This document shows positions 15,649 to 23,473 of a DNA stretch of 37,321 nucleotides, piece after piece; the first letter of the stretch is position 1, and every line of letters starts with the position of its first letter. A program made the position numbers and the translations under genes. Source of the stretch: Alphaproteobacteria bacterium (GTDB lineage: Bacteria; Pseudomonadota; Alphaproteobacteria; Thalassobaculales; Thalassobaculaceae); NCBI GenBank assembly GCA_022822665.1, contig JAJEAR010000037.1, forward strand, positions 1 through 37,321. The letters run 5' to 3'. The notes below the pieces were generated by a model. It had not been told where the DNA came from and did no database searches. It saw nothing but the letters and a program-made list of their open reading frames with translations.

Positions 15649-16788
15649 TCAGGCCACGTTGGTCATTACGATGGTGCCGCTCGCGCCGAACATGCCGCCC
15701 ACGCCGTGAACCACCGAGATCTCGGCGTCCTCGACCTGGGCCGGGGCCTCGCCGCGCATCTGGCGCACGCCCTCCTGCAGCGCGTACATGCCGTACATGC
15801 CCGAGTGCATGTAGCTCAGCCCGCCGCCGTTGGTATTGAGCGGCAGCGAACCGCCCGGCCGGGTATGGCCCTCGGCGATAAACGGCCCCGCCTCGCCGCG
15901 GCCGACGAATCCGAGATCCTCGAGACCGTAGATGGGCAGGTGGGCGAAGGCGTCGTAGATCATCAGATGATCGACATCGTCGTGACAGATGCCGGCGGAC
16001 GAGAACGCCCTCGCCCCGGCGACCCGGAACGCCGCCGAGGAGGTGAAATCGTCCATCTGGCTGATCAGCGGTGTTTCGCCGCTCTCTCCGGTTCCGCGGA
16101 TGTAGACCGGGGGCCTGCGCAGGTCGCGAGCCCGGTCGGACCGGGTCAGCACCAGGGCGCCGCCACCGTCGGTGACCAGGCAGCACATCAGCAGCCGGAA
16201 CGGGTAGCAGATCATCCGGGAGTTCAGCACGTCGTCGACCGTGATCGGATCGCGGAAACTGGCACGGGGATTGAGACCGGCCCATTCGCGCTGCACGACC
16301 GCGACCATCGCCAGCGTCTCCTCGGTCAGGGCGTACTGCTTCATGTAGCGCAGCACCGGGATGGTGAACATGGTCGGAGGCCTGGTCACCCCGTAGGGCC
16401 GTTCGAACTGCTGCTGGAACAGCGAGGGGAAGATCGACGAGCCGTGCCGGCCGAGCCCGGAGCGTCCGCTCTCGCCGTGGGTGATCAGGACGGTGGTGCA
16501 CAGCCCCTCGTTGATCGCGGCGGCGGCGTGGCGCACCAGCAGCATGAAGGAACAACCCCCGACCGAGGTCCCGTCCAGCCACTCGGGCACGATGCCGAGG
16601 TAGTGCGCGATCTCGACCGCGTTGTGACCGCCGGTCGCAATGCCGTCGATGTCGCCGAGCTCGAGCCCGGCATCGGCGATCGCGTTGAGCGCCGCGTCGG
16701 CGTGGAGCTGGACCTGCGACATGGTCGGGACCTTGCCGAGCTCGGTGGTTTCCGAAGCGCCGACGATGGCAACGGAGTTGGGCTTCAT
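15649..16788 (-). CDS. SCPx-type thiolase or Ltp2-like aldolase
   Basis: Thiolase-fold protein of 379 residues in the sterol carrier protein X branch. Recognisable parts are the N-terminal AIVGASETTELGK, SVGGCSFMLLVRHAAAAINEG with a cysteine near the thiolase nucleophile position, LNTNGGGLSYMHSG, and the C-terminal VVHGVGGMFGASGTIV. The next gene upstream encodes a DUF35 zinc-ribbon protein and ends one base before this start. In actinobacterial steroid side-chain degradation the Ltp2 aldolase works in complex with a DUF35 domain, so a retro-aldol rather than thiolytic reaction is possible. ATG 16788 is chosen because GGGAGG precedes it, within the end of the DUF35 gene. It should cut acyl-CoA chains in the final step of this cluster. 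Confidence 0.85.
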   Translation of the reverse strand: MKPNSVAIVGASETTELGKVPTMSQVQLHADAALNAIADAGLELGDIDGIATGGHNAVEIAHYLGIVPEWLDGTSVGGCSFMLLVRHAAAAINEGLCTTVLITHGESGRSGLGRHGSSIFPSLFQQQFERPYGVTRPPTMFTIPVLRYMKQYALTEETLAMVAVVQREWAGLNPRASFRDPITVDDVLNSRMICYPFRLLMCCLVTDGGGALVLTRSDRARDLRRPPVYIRGTGESGETPLISQMDDFTSSAAFRVAGARAFSSAGICHDDVDHLMIYDAFAHLPIYGLEDLGFVGRGEAGPFIAEGHTRPGGSLPLNTNGGGLSYMHSGMYGMYALQEGVRQMRGEAPAQVEDAEISVVHGVGGMFGASGTIVMTNVA

Positions 16789-16789
16789 C

Positions 16790-17203
16790 TCACGCCTCCC
16801 GGGCCGGCCTGAACTGGGGCAGGGTGATCTCGTCATTGATCGTCTCGAAACACACCTCGAGCGGCATGTCGAGAACCAGCGCCTCGGGCGTCTGCTCGCA
16901 GTCGAAGATGTTGCACATCATCTTCGGTCCCTCCTCGAGCAGCGCCACGGCGATGGCGTAGGGCGGCTCGAATCCGGGCGCCGGCAGGTGACTGATGACG
17001 TAGCTGTGCAGTGTGGCCCGGCCCGAGGCCCGGAAGACCGACACGTGGGTCGAGCCGCATTTCGGGCAGAAATGCCTCGGCGGGAAGTAGACAGTCCCGC
17101 AGGCATCGCAGCGCTGAAGCCGCAGTTCGCCGCACCGCGTCCCTTCCCAGAAATGGCTGGTTTCCGGCGTGGGCCGCGGCAGTTCGCGTTCGCCCTGTGG
17201 CAT
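16790..17203 (-). CDS. DUF35 zinc-ribbon/OB-fold protein
   Basis: A 137-residue acyl-CoA-associated protein. An N-terminal helix (PETSHFWEGTRCGEL) precedes the rubredoxin-like zinc ribbon with CDACG and CPKCG, then an OB fold with the usual GRATLHSYVISHLPAPGF and PPYAIAVALLEEGPKMM. These proteins are partners of SCPx-type thiolases and of Ltp2 aldolases, and are needed for the fold or activity of the partner. Tight coupling to the downstream thiolase gene (one-base gap) supports a heteromeric complex. Confidence 0.9.
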   Translation of the reverse strand: MPQGERELPRPTPETSHFWEGTRCGELRLQRCDACGTVYFPPRHFCPKCGSTHVSVFRASGRATLHSYVISHLPAPGFEPPYAIAVALLEEGPKMMCNIFDCEQTPEALVLDMPLEVCFETINDEITLPQFRPAREA

Positions 17204-17233
17204 GGATTATCCCCTCCGGTTGGCGCCCGCGGA

Positions 17234-18103
17234 TCAGTCCGCGATCTCTGCGCGTCCGTTGTTCAGCACCACTACGTCGCGTTCGACGACGCGGGAGCGG
17301 AACGACACCACCTGGCCGTCCCGCCACATCTCGGTGCGGATTGTCTCCCCGGGATAGACGGGAGCGGAAAACCGCAGCTGCATCGCCCGGAAGCGGCGCG
17401 CGTCGTACCCGCAGCACGTCCTGAGCAGCGCGTGTCCCGCCACGCCCAGTGTGCACAGACCGTGCAGGATCGGCCTGTCGAACCCCGCCGCGCGGGCCAC
17501 CGCCGGGCTGGCGTGCAACGGGTTCCAGTCGCCCGACAACCGGTAGACCAGGGCCGCCCGGGCCACGGTCGGCAGGTCGACCACCGTGTCGGGAGCACGC
17601 TCGGGCAGGCTGTGCGGCGCCGGGGCCTCGTCGCTCGGACCGCCATAGCCCCCGTTTCCGCGCGCGAAGGTGGTCGAGGTCAGCGTGGCAAGCGGCGTCC
17701 CGGTCCCGGAATCGGTGAGCGTGCGCTCGGTCAGGATCAGCGCACCCTTGCCCGCTCCCTTGTCGACCACCCCGACGATGCGGGAAGCAGCCGAGATCGT
17801 CGCCGCGACCGGGATCGGCGCATGCAGTTCGAGCTTCTGCTCCCCGTGCAGGATGCGGACCCAGTCGATGCCGCTCTCGGGGTCGCGCGCCCAGAAGCCG
17901 GGGCTGCCCAGGACCACCGCCATGGTGGGCAGGGCGGCAAACCCGTCCGCTTCCTCGAACACGTAGCGCAGTTCGTCCTCGTCCATCGGGTCGGTACCCA
18001 GTCCGACACCGAGCGCGTAGAGAATGGTGTCGCGCGCGCCGTAGGTCTGCCTGACCTCGTCGAAGGACCAGTTCTTAAGGCGATGGTAGTCGAAGCGGGC
18101 CAT
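17234..18103 (-). CDS. MaoC-family enoyl-CoA hydratase 2
   Basis: A 289-residue double hot-dog hydratase resembling the hydratase 2 domain of peroxisomal multifunctional enzyme 2. The N-terminal non-catalytic half includes ARDTILYALGVGLG and ELRYVFE. The C-terminal half carries the catalytic motif YRLSGDWNPLHASP (D192 and H197), followed by AGFDRPILHGLCTLG. It should hydrate trans-2-enoyl-CoA to (3R)-hydroxyacyl-CoA. GGAG lies just upstream of ATG 18103. The preceding gene, 14 bp away, encodes the SDR that would oxidise that product, so the two together recreate the two main activities of the eukaryotic fusion enzyme. Confidence 0.9.
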   Translation of the reverse strand: MARFDYHRLKNWSFDEVRQTYGARDTILYALGVGLGTDPMDEDELRYVFEEADGFAALPTMAVVLGSPGFWARDPESGIDWVRILHGEQKLELHAPIPVAATISAASRIVGVVDKGAGKGALILTERTLTDSGTGTPLATLTSTTFARGNGGYGGPSDEAPAPHSLPERAPDTVVDLPTVARAALVYRLSGDWNPLHASPAVARAAGFDRPILHGLCTLGVAGHALLRTCCGYDARRFRAMQLRFSAPVYPGETIRTEMWRDGQVVSFRSRVVERDVVVLNNGRAEIAD

Positions 18104-18117
18104 GACGTCTCCAGGTG

Positions 18118-19035
18118 TCAGATCGGATCCCAGCTGAACACGTCGGCCGACCTGTCGAGCGGGTAGAAGTCGGCCGACATCGCCGGAATGGCGTGGTCCA
18201 GCACCGTTTCCGGCGTCCATCCCTCGGCCCGGTGCACCGAGCGCAACGGACGGGACTGTCCCATCAGGAAGATCTCGTTGTTCCGCACCCCGAAGATCTG
18301 GCCGGTCACCGTGGAGCGGTCCGAACACAGCGCAACGGCAACCGGCGCGATCTTGGCGGTGGTCATGGTCTTGAGCTTTTCAACCCGCTCCCGCTGTGCC
18401 TCGTCGCCAATGGGAATGGTGCCGATCATCCGGCTCCAGGCGAAGGGCGAGATGCAGTTCGACCGCACGTTGAACCGCGCCATGTCGAGCGCGATCGACT
18501 TGGACAGCCCGGCGATGCCGAGCTTGGCCGCCGCGTAGTTGGCCTGCCCGAAATTGCCGATCAGCCCGGAGGTCGACGTCATGTGGATGAAGGCGCCGGA
18601 CTCCTGCTGGCGGAACACCGTCGCGGCCGCCCGGCTGACATTGAAACTGCCCTTCAGGTGGACCGCTATCACCGAGTCCCAGTCATCCTCGGTCATCCTG
18701 TGGAAGATGACGTCACGCAGGATACCGGCATTGTTGATGACGACGTCGAGACGTCCGAACTCGGACATGGCCTGGTCGACCATGCCCTGCGCGGCACCGA
18801 AATCCGACACGCTGTCGAAGTTCACCACCGCCGCCCCGCCGGCGTCCTCGATTTCCTTTGCCACCTCGAGCGCCGGAATACGGTCCGCTCCTTCGCCCCG
18901 GGTGGTGCCACCGAGGTCGTTGACCACTACCTTCGCACCTGCCGCAGCGAAGGCCAGAGCGTAGTCCCGGCCGATTCCGCGACCGGCTCCGGTCACGAGC
19001 GCGACCTTTCCCTCGAGCAGCCTGTCCTGTGTCAT
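18118..19035 (-). CDS. SDR dehydrogenase, MFE-2/17beta-HSD4-like (3R-hydroxyacyl-CoA)
   Basis: A 305-residue short-chain dehydrogenase that most resembles the dehydrogenase domain of peroxisomal multifunctional enzyme 2. The cofactor motif TGAGRGIG is at 15-22. VVVNDLGG at 36-43 puts an aspartate after the second strand, suggesting NAD+. NNAGILRD follows at 101-108, and the active site has Y167 and K171 within GNFGQANYAAAK. About 40 residues beyond the standard SDR end (RAEGWTPETVLDHAI...) form a tail. The likely reaction is oxidation of (3R)-hydroxyacyl-CoA to 3-ketoacyl-CoA. It is the first gene of the leftward run and is divergent from the acyl-CoA dehydrogenase across 142 bp. Confidence 0.87.
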   Translation of the reverse strand: MTQDRLLEGKVALVTGAGRGIGRDYALAFAAAGAKVVVNDLGGTTRGEGADRIPALEVAKEIEDAGGAAVVNFDSVSDFGAAQGMVDQAMSEFGRLDVVINNAGILRDVIFHRMTEDDWDSVIAVHLKGSFNVSRAAATVFRQQESGAFIHMTSTSGLIGNFGQANYAAAKLGIAGLSKSIALDMARFNVRSNCISPFAWSRMIGTIPIGDEAQRERVEKLKTMTTAKIAPVAVALCSDRSTVTGQIFGVRNNEIFLMGQSRPLRSVHRAEGWTPETVLDHAIPAMSADFYPLDRSADVFSWDPI

Positions 19036-19133
19036 TACGCGATTCTCCACGGTTTCACGCCGGGTTGCGTGCCTTGCGCACCGGTCCGGTTGAGAGTACC
19101 AAGGCCACACTTAGTTCAAGACGGAACGGTTTT

Positions 19134-19151
19134 CCATCACCTGTGTGATGG
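19134..19151. promoter_or_regulatory. Inverted repeat before the acyl-CoA dehydrogenase
   Basis: CCATCAC-CTGT-GTGATGG forms a perfect 7-bp inverted repeat with a 4-base spacer. It lies 26 bp upstream of the acyl-CoA dehydrogenase start, in the spacer shared with the divergent SDR gene. It could be a small regulator's operator or a 5'-leader hairpin. No regulator gene lies beside it. Confidence 0.35.
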
Positions 19152-19177
19152 GATCGGAACCGGGCAGGAGGAGCGCG

Positions 19178-20329
19178 ATGCTGCGGCGCACGCTGTTCAG
19201 CGAGGAGCACGAGGCGTTCCGCGACTCGGTCAGGCGTTTTGTCGACAGCGAGATCACGCCCTGCCACGCGCAGTGGGAACGTGACGGCATCGTGAGCCGC
19301 GACGTGTGGCGTGCGGCAGGCGAGCACGGGCTGCTGTGTTGCACCGTTCCCGAGGACCGGGGCGGGCCGGGAGGTGATTTCCTGCACAGCGTGGTGGTGA
19401 TCGAGGAACTGGCCCGGGCGGGTGCCAGCGGTCCCGCGTTTTCCCTGCACTCGGACATCATCGTCCCCTACATCCAGGCCTATGGCAGCGAGGACCAGAA
19501 GGACGAGTGGCTGCCGCGGGTGGCGTCCGGCGAGATCATCACCGCGATCGGGATGACCGAGCCCTCGGCCGGTTCCGACCTGCAGGCAATCCGCACCCGG
19601 GCCGTGCGTGACGGCAACCACTTCGTCATCAACGGCCAGAAGCTCTACATCTCGAACGGCCAGATCGCCGACCTGTACGTCATTGCCTGCAAGACCGACC
19701 CGGATCTCGGCGGCAAGGGCGTGTCGCTGCTGCTGGTCGAGGGAGACCGCGAGGGGTTCGAGCGGGGCCGCAACCTGGAGAAGATCGGCTGTCAGGCCCA
19801 GGACACATCGGAACTGTTCCTGCGCGACGTCCGGGTCCCGATCACCAACCTGCTGGGACAGGAAGGCCGCGGTTTCGTGCAGCTGATGCAGCAACTGCCC
19901 CAGGAACGCCTCGTGGTCGCGATCCGGTGCGCGGCCTCGATCGAGGCGGCGCTCGAGGAGACGGTCCGCTACACTGCGGACCGGACCGCCTTCGGCCGGC
20001 GCATCATCGATTTCCAGAACACGCGTTTTACGCTTGCCGAAGTCAGGACCGCGGCCATGGCCACCCGCGCCTTCATCGACCAGTGCATCGCGTGTCACCT
20101 GGACGGCGGGCTCAGCTCCGAGGACGCCGCCGCGGCCAAGCTGCATGCCACCGAGACCCTCGGACGGGTCGTCGACGACTGCCTGCAGCTGCACGGCGGC
20201 TATGGCTACATGCAGGAGGTCCCGATCGCCCGGGCCTGGATCGATGCCCGGATGTCGCGGATCGCAGGAGGATCCTCGGAGATCATGAAGGAGATAATCG
20301 GGCGGGACCTGGTTGCCGGCTCCGGCTGA
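19178..20329 (+). CDS. Acyl-CoA dehydrogenase
   Basis: FAD enzyme of 383 residues that introduces a trans-2 double bond into acyl-CoA and passes electrons to ETF. Family blocks are AIGMTEPSAGSDLQAI (FAD binding), YISNGQIADLYVI, and the C-terminal LQLHGGYGYMQEVPIARAW with RIAGGSSEIMKEIIGRDL. The residue before GSSE is glycine, not the glutamate of medium-chain enzymes. E243 in LPQERLVVA sits where isovaleryl-CoA and long-chain dehydrogenases carry the catalytic base, suggesting a long or branched substrate. ATG 19178 is preceded by AGGAGG. It probably supplies the enoyl-CoA used by the divergent MaoC-SDR-thiolase genes. Its stop is 6 bp from the convergent phaB stop. Confidence 0.92.
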   Translation: MLRRTLFSEEHEAFRDSVRRFVDSEITPCHAQWERDGIVSRDVWRAAGEHGLLCCTVPEDRGGPGGDFLHSVVVIEELARAGASGPAFSLHSDIIVPYIQAYGSEDQKDEWLPRVASGEIITAIGMTEPSAGSDLQAIRTRAVRDGNHFVINGQKLYISNGQIADLYVIACKTDPDLGGKGVSLLLVEGDREGFERGRNLEKIGCQAQDTSELFLRDVRVPITNLLGQEGRGFVQLMQQLPQERLVVAIRCAASIEAALEETVRYTADRTAFGRRIIDFQNTRFTLAEVRTAAMATRAFIDQCIACHLDGGLSSEDAAAAKLHATETLGRVVDDCLQLHGGYGYMQEVPIARAWIDARMSRIAGGSSEIMKEIIGRDLVAGSG

Positions 20330-20335
20330 CGGCGC

Positions 20336-21058
20336 TCAGTACATGTGCTGGCCGCCGTTGATCGACAGGGTCGAGCCGGTGATGAAGCCGGCATCGTCGG
20401 CTACCAGGAACGCGACACCCCGGGCGATCTCGTCGGCCTTGCCGAGACGGCCGACCGGGATCCGCCCGACGATCTTCTCCAGCACGTTGGCCGGCACCGC
20501 GGCAACCATGTCGGTGTCGATGTAGCCCGGCGCGATCGCGTTGACCGTGATGTTGTAGCGTGCCCCCTCCTGGGCGAGGGCCTTGGTGAAGCCGTGGATG
20601 CCGGACTTGGCCGCAGCGTAGTTGACCTGGCCGTACTGCCCGCCCTGGCCGTTGATCGAACCGACGTTGACCACGCGGCCGAACCTGCGTTCGCGCATGC
20701 CCTCGATGGTGGCCCGGCACATGTTGAAGCACGAGCCGAGGTTGGTGTCGATCACCGCCTGCCACATCGCCTGGTCCATGCGGTGCATGGTGCCGTCACG
20801 CGTGATGCCGGCATTGTTGACCAGCACGTCGACCGGGCCGAGTTTCTCCTCGACCTGCCTGATCCCGGCAACGCAGGCCTCGTGGTCGGAGACGTCCCAG
20901 CGAAACACCGGGATGCCGGTCTCGTCGTGGAATGCCTGCGCCCTGGCATCGTTGCCGGCGTAGTTCGCGGCCACGCTGTAACCGTCGTCCCTGAGCCGGA
21001 CGCTGATCGCCCGACCGATGCCCCGGGTTCCACCCGTAACCAGCGCCACGCGTGCCAT
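20336..21058 (-). CDS. phaB: Acetoacetyl-CoA reductase
   Basis: A 240-residue SDR that reduces acetoacetyl-CoA to (R)-3-hydroxybutyryl-CoA, normally with NADPH, for polyhydroxybutyrate. Hallmarks are TGGTRGIG at the N-terminus, NNAGITRDGTMHRM, and the PhaB-specific VNVGSINGQGGQYGQVNYAAAKSG containing the catalytic Tyr and Lys, ending STLSINGGQHMY. A GGGAG-like site precedes ATG 21058. It follows phaA by 26 bp. The phaA neighbour separates it from ordinary FabG. Confidence 0.95.
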   Translation of the reverse strand: MARVALVTGGTRGIGRAISVRLRDDGYSVAANYAGNDARAQAFHDETGIPVFRWDVSDHEACVAGIRQVEEKLGPVDVLVNNAGITRDGTMHRMDQAMWQAVIDTNLGSCFNMCRATIEGMRERRFGRVVNVGSINGQGGQYGQVNYAAAKSGIHGFTKALAQEGARYNITVNAIAPGYIDTDMVAAVPANVLEKIVGRIPVGRLGKADEIARGVAFLVADDAGFITGSTLSINGGQHMY

Positions 21059-21084
21059 GTCGGTGCTCCCTTCCCTGTTCCGGA

Positions 21085-22260
21085 CTACAGGCGCTCGACG
21101 CACATGGCGACGCCCATGCCGCCACCAATGCACAGCGTTGCCAGGCCGCGGCGTGCAGAGCGCCGCGCCATTTCGTGCAGCAGCGTGACGAACACCCGGG
21201 TCCCCGACGCACCGATCGGATGACCGAGCGCGATGGCGCCGCCGTTCACGTTCACCTTCCCGGTATCCCAGCCGAGTTCCCGGTTGACCGCGCACGCCTG
21301 GGCCGCAAATGCCTCGTTGGCCTCTACGAGGTCCAGGTCGTCGGCGCTCCAGCCCGCCTTCTCGAGCGCGGCCCGGCTTGCGGGGATCGGTCCGGTCCCC
21401 ATGACCGCGGGATCGACGCCCCTGGTTGCAAAGGAGACGATCCGCGCCATCGGCTCGATCCCGCGCCTCGCCGCGTCCTCCTCGCTCAGCAGGACGACCG
21501 CAGCCGCACCGTCGTTGATGCCCGACGCGTTGCCCGCGGTCACGGTTCCCTCCCGCGCGAAGGCGGGCCGCAGCGAGCCGAGGGCCTCGAGCGTGGTCCC
21601 GTGGCGCGGATGCTCGTCCGTATCCACCACCGTCTCCCGGCGGCGTGACTGGACCGTGACCGGGACGATCTCGTCAACGAACCGGCCCGCCTTCTGGGCC
21701 GCTTCCGCCTTTGCCTGGGACGCCTGGGCGAACTCGTCCTGCTGCTCGCGGGTAATCTGCCAGCGCTCCGCCACGTTCTCCGCGGTCGTGCCCATGTGAT
21801 AGCCGTTGAAATGGTCCCACAACCCGTCCTTGATCATGGTATCGATCAGGGTGAGATCGCCCATCTTCTGGCCATTGCGCAGCATCTGGGCATGCGGCGC
21901 CATGCTCATGTTCTCCTGCCCCCCGGCAATGACTACGCCGGAATCCCCGGCCCTGATCGCCTGGGCGCCGAGCGCGACAGCCCGCAGGCCGGAGCCGCAG
22001 ACCTGGTTGATGGTCATCGCGGTGCGCTCTTTCGGGATGCCGGCCGACATCGCGGCCTGCCGGGCCGGGTTCATGCCATTGGCCGCGGTGAGCACCTGGC
22101 CGAGGATCACCTCGTCAACGTCCTCCCCGGGCACTCCGGCGCGGTCGAGTGCCGCGCGGATGGCAACCTCGCCCAGCTCCGCCGCGGTCCTGGTGCTCAG
22201 ACCGCCTCCGAACGCTCCGATCGGGGTCCGTGCAGCCCCGGCGACGACGACGTTGGACAT
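21085..22260 (-). CDS. phaA: Acetyl-CoA acetyltransferase (beta-ketothiolase)
   Basis: A 391-residue thiolase that condenses two acetyl-CoA into acetoacetyl-CoA, the first step of polyhydroxybutyrate synthesis. The acylated cysteine is C88 in [11 protein letters not shown]. The second half has [21 protein letters not shown] with the catalytic histidine, and CIGGGMG with C377. GGGAGG lies just before ATG 22260. The leader contains the palindrome at 22339-22363. It is followed closely by phaB and belongs to the same unit. Confidence 0.95.
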   Translation of the reverse strand: MSNVVVAGAARTPIGAFGGGLSTRTAAELGEVAIRAALDRAGVPGEDVDEVILGQVLTAANGMNPARQAAMSAGIPKERTAMTINQVCGSGLRAVALGAQAIRAGDSGVVIAGGQENMSMAPHAQMLRNGQKMGDLTLIDTMIKDGLWDHFNGYHMGTTAENVAERWQITREQQDEFAQASQAKAEAAQKAGRFVDEIVPVTVQSRRRETVVDTDEHPRHGTTLEALGSLRPAFAREGTVTAGNASGINDGAAAVVLLSEEDAARRGIEPMARIVSFATRGVDPAVMGTGPIPASRAALEKAGWSADDLDLVEANEAFAAQACAVNRELGWDTGKVNVNGGAIALGHPIGASGTRVFVTLLHEMARRSARRGLATLCIGGGMGVAMCVERL

Positions 22261-22338
22261 GGCATCCTCCCGCTTTTCGATTGATGTTGACCGTACCTGT
22301 GATGCCCGTTCTACAGCAGCCCCGACCCGCTGGCCAGA

Positions 22339-22363
22339 GAAAATTGTGCACTGCACCATTTTC
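22339..22363. promoter_or_regulatory. Palindrome upstream of phaA, candidate PhaR operator
   Basis: Twelve-base arms at 22339-22350 and 22352-22363 flank a central C and match at 11 of 12 positions (GAAAATTGTGCA / TGCACCATTTTC). It lies 79 bp upstream of phaA and just past the stop of the hydroxyacid dehydrogenase gene. PhaR proteins of Paracoccus and Rhodobacter bind TGC/GCA-type palindromes, and phaR is 2.6 kb away. There is no T-tract, so a terminator is less likely. Confidence 0.5.
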
Positions 22364-22366
22364 CGG

Positions 22367-23473
22367 TCATCGCCGGTCGATCAGGGGAAAGGCACTGGTC
22401 TCGTGCACAGCGGTGACCGGGCGGGCGGCGCACAGGTGCGAGGGGCCGAGATCGGCGTACCGGGTCTCGCCGAGCAGGCGCAACGCGATCCGGACCTCCT
22501 CCTCCAGCAGCTCGAGCATGCGCACGACCCCGGCGGCTCCCCCGGCGGCAAGCCCGTAGCACAGCATGCGGCCCACCCCGACCATGTCGGCGCCGAGCGC
22601 CATCGCCTTGACGATGTCGGTGCCGCGGCAGAACCCGCCGTCGACCGCGACCTGGCAGTGCCCGGCAACGGCATCGCGCACCTCGCCCACCATGTCGATC
22701 GCGCCGAGGCCGTGATCGAGCTGGCGTCCGCCGTGGTTCGAGACGTACACCATGTCGACCCCGTGCTCGACCGCGATCCGTGCATCCTCGCCGGTCGCGA
22801 TCCCCTTCAGGATCAGCGGCAGCGAGTGGTTTCGCCTGTAGCGTTCGACATCCTTCCAGCTGAGCGCCGCCTGCCAGTCCGCGCCCTCGCCGGTTCGCCA
22901 CGGCTTCGCGAACCGGTTGGCGATGTCGCGCTCCCGCCGGCTGTAGCAGGCGCTGTCGACCGTCAGGCAGAACGCGTCGAACCCGGCAGCGGCGGCCCGC
23001 TCGACATACCGGTCGAGGAAGCTGTCGTCGCCGCGCTTGTAGAGCATGGCAATCCGCGGCCCGGTTCCGGCCGCCGCGACGTCCTCGAGCGGAATGGTGC
23101 TGACCGAACTCAGCATCATGGCGCACCCGAAGCTCGAGGCGGCCCGGCACGCCGCGATCCCGCCCTCCGGATCGAAGCTCTCCAGCGAACCGATCGGCGC
23201 CAGGCAGACCGGAAGGCGCATGCGCCACCCCAGCACCGTTGCGCCCGCATCGACGCTGCGCACATCGCGCAGCACCCTGGGACGGAACGCGAGCGCGTCC
23301 AGCGCCGCCCTGTTGCGCAGCAGCGTGGTCTCGGTCTCGGCACCGCCCTGCAGGTAGTCCCAGATGTTCCGGCTCAGCCGTTCGCGGGCCAGAGCGACCA
23401 TCTCGTGCAGGGCCTGGAACCGAAACCGGAAATCGGATGCGGTGCTGTCCCCGTCCGTGTGTCCTGCCGTCAT
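22367..23473 (-). CDS. FMN-dependent 2-hydroxyacid dehydrogenase (LldD-like)
   Basis: A 368-residue FMN TIM-barrel enzyme of the lactate dehydrogenase, mandelate dehydrogenase and glycolate oxidase family. Active-site features are the N-terminal tyrosine in [12 protein letters not shown] (Y40), [19 protein letters not shown], the lysine in LPLILKGI, the catalytic histidine with arginine in [11 protein letters not shown], and [20 protein letters not shown]. It should oxidise an (S)-2-hydroxyacid to the 2-oxoacid. The start overlaps the phaC stop by four bases (ATGA), so it is translationally coupled to the PHA synthase, an unusual partner. It could feed pyruvate or acetyl-CoA into PHA, or remove 2-hydroxyacids; neither is shown. 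Confidence 0.88.
   Translation of the reverse strand: MTAGHTDGDSTASDFRFRFQALHEMVALARERLSRNIWDYLQGGAETETTLLRNRAALDALAFRPRVLRDVRSVDAGATVLGWRMRLPVCLAPIGSLESFDPEGGIAACRAASSFGCAMMLSSVSTIPLEDVAAAGTGPRIAMLYKRGDDSFLDRYVERAAAAGFDAFCLTVDSACYSRRERDIANRFAKPWRTGEGADWQAALSWKDVERYRRNHSLPLILKGIATGEDARIAVEHGVDMVYVSNHGGRQLDHGLGAIDMVGEVRDAVAGHCQVAVDGGFCRGTDIVKAMALGADMVGVGRMLCYGLAAGGAAGVVRMLELLEEEVRIALRLLGETRYADLGPSHLCAARPVTAVHETSAFPLIDRR

Noticed and set aside
13542..15839. A 765-codon open frame on the plus strand
   Set aside because: It is the antisense shadow of the Old-Yellow-Enzyme gene; its composition (Arg, Asp, His, Val rich) is typical of such shadows.
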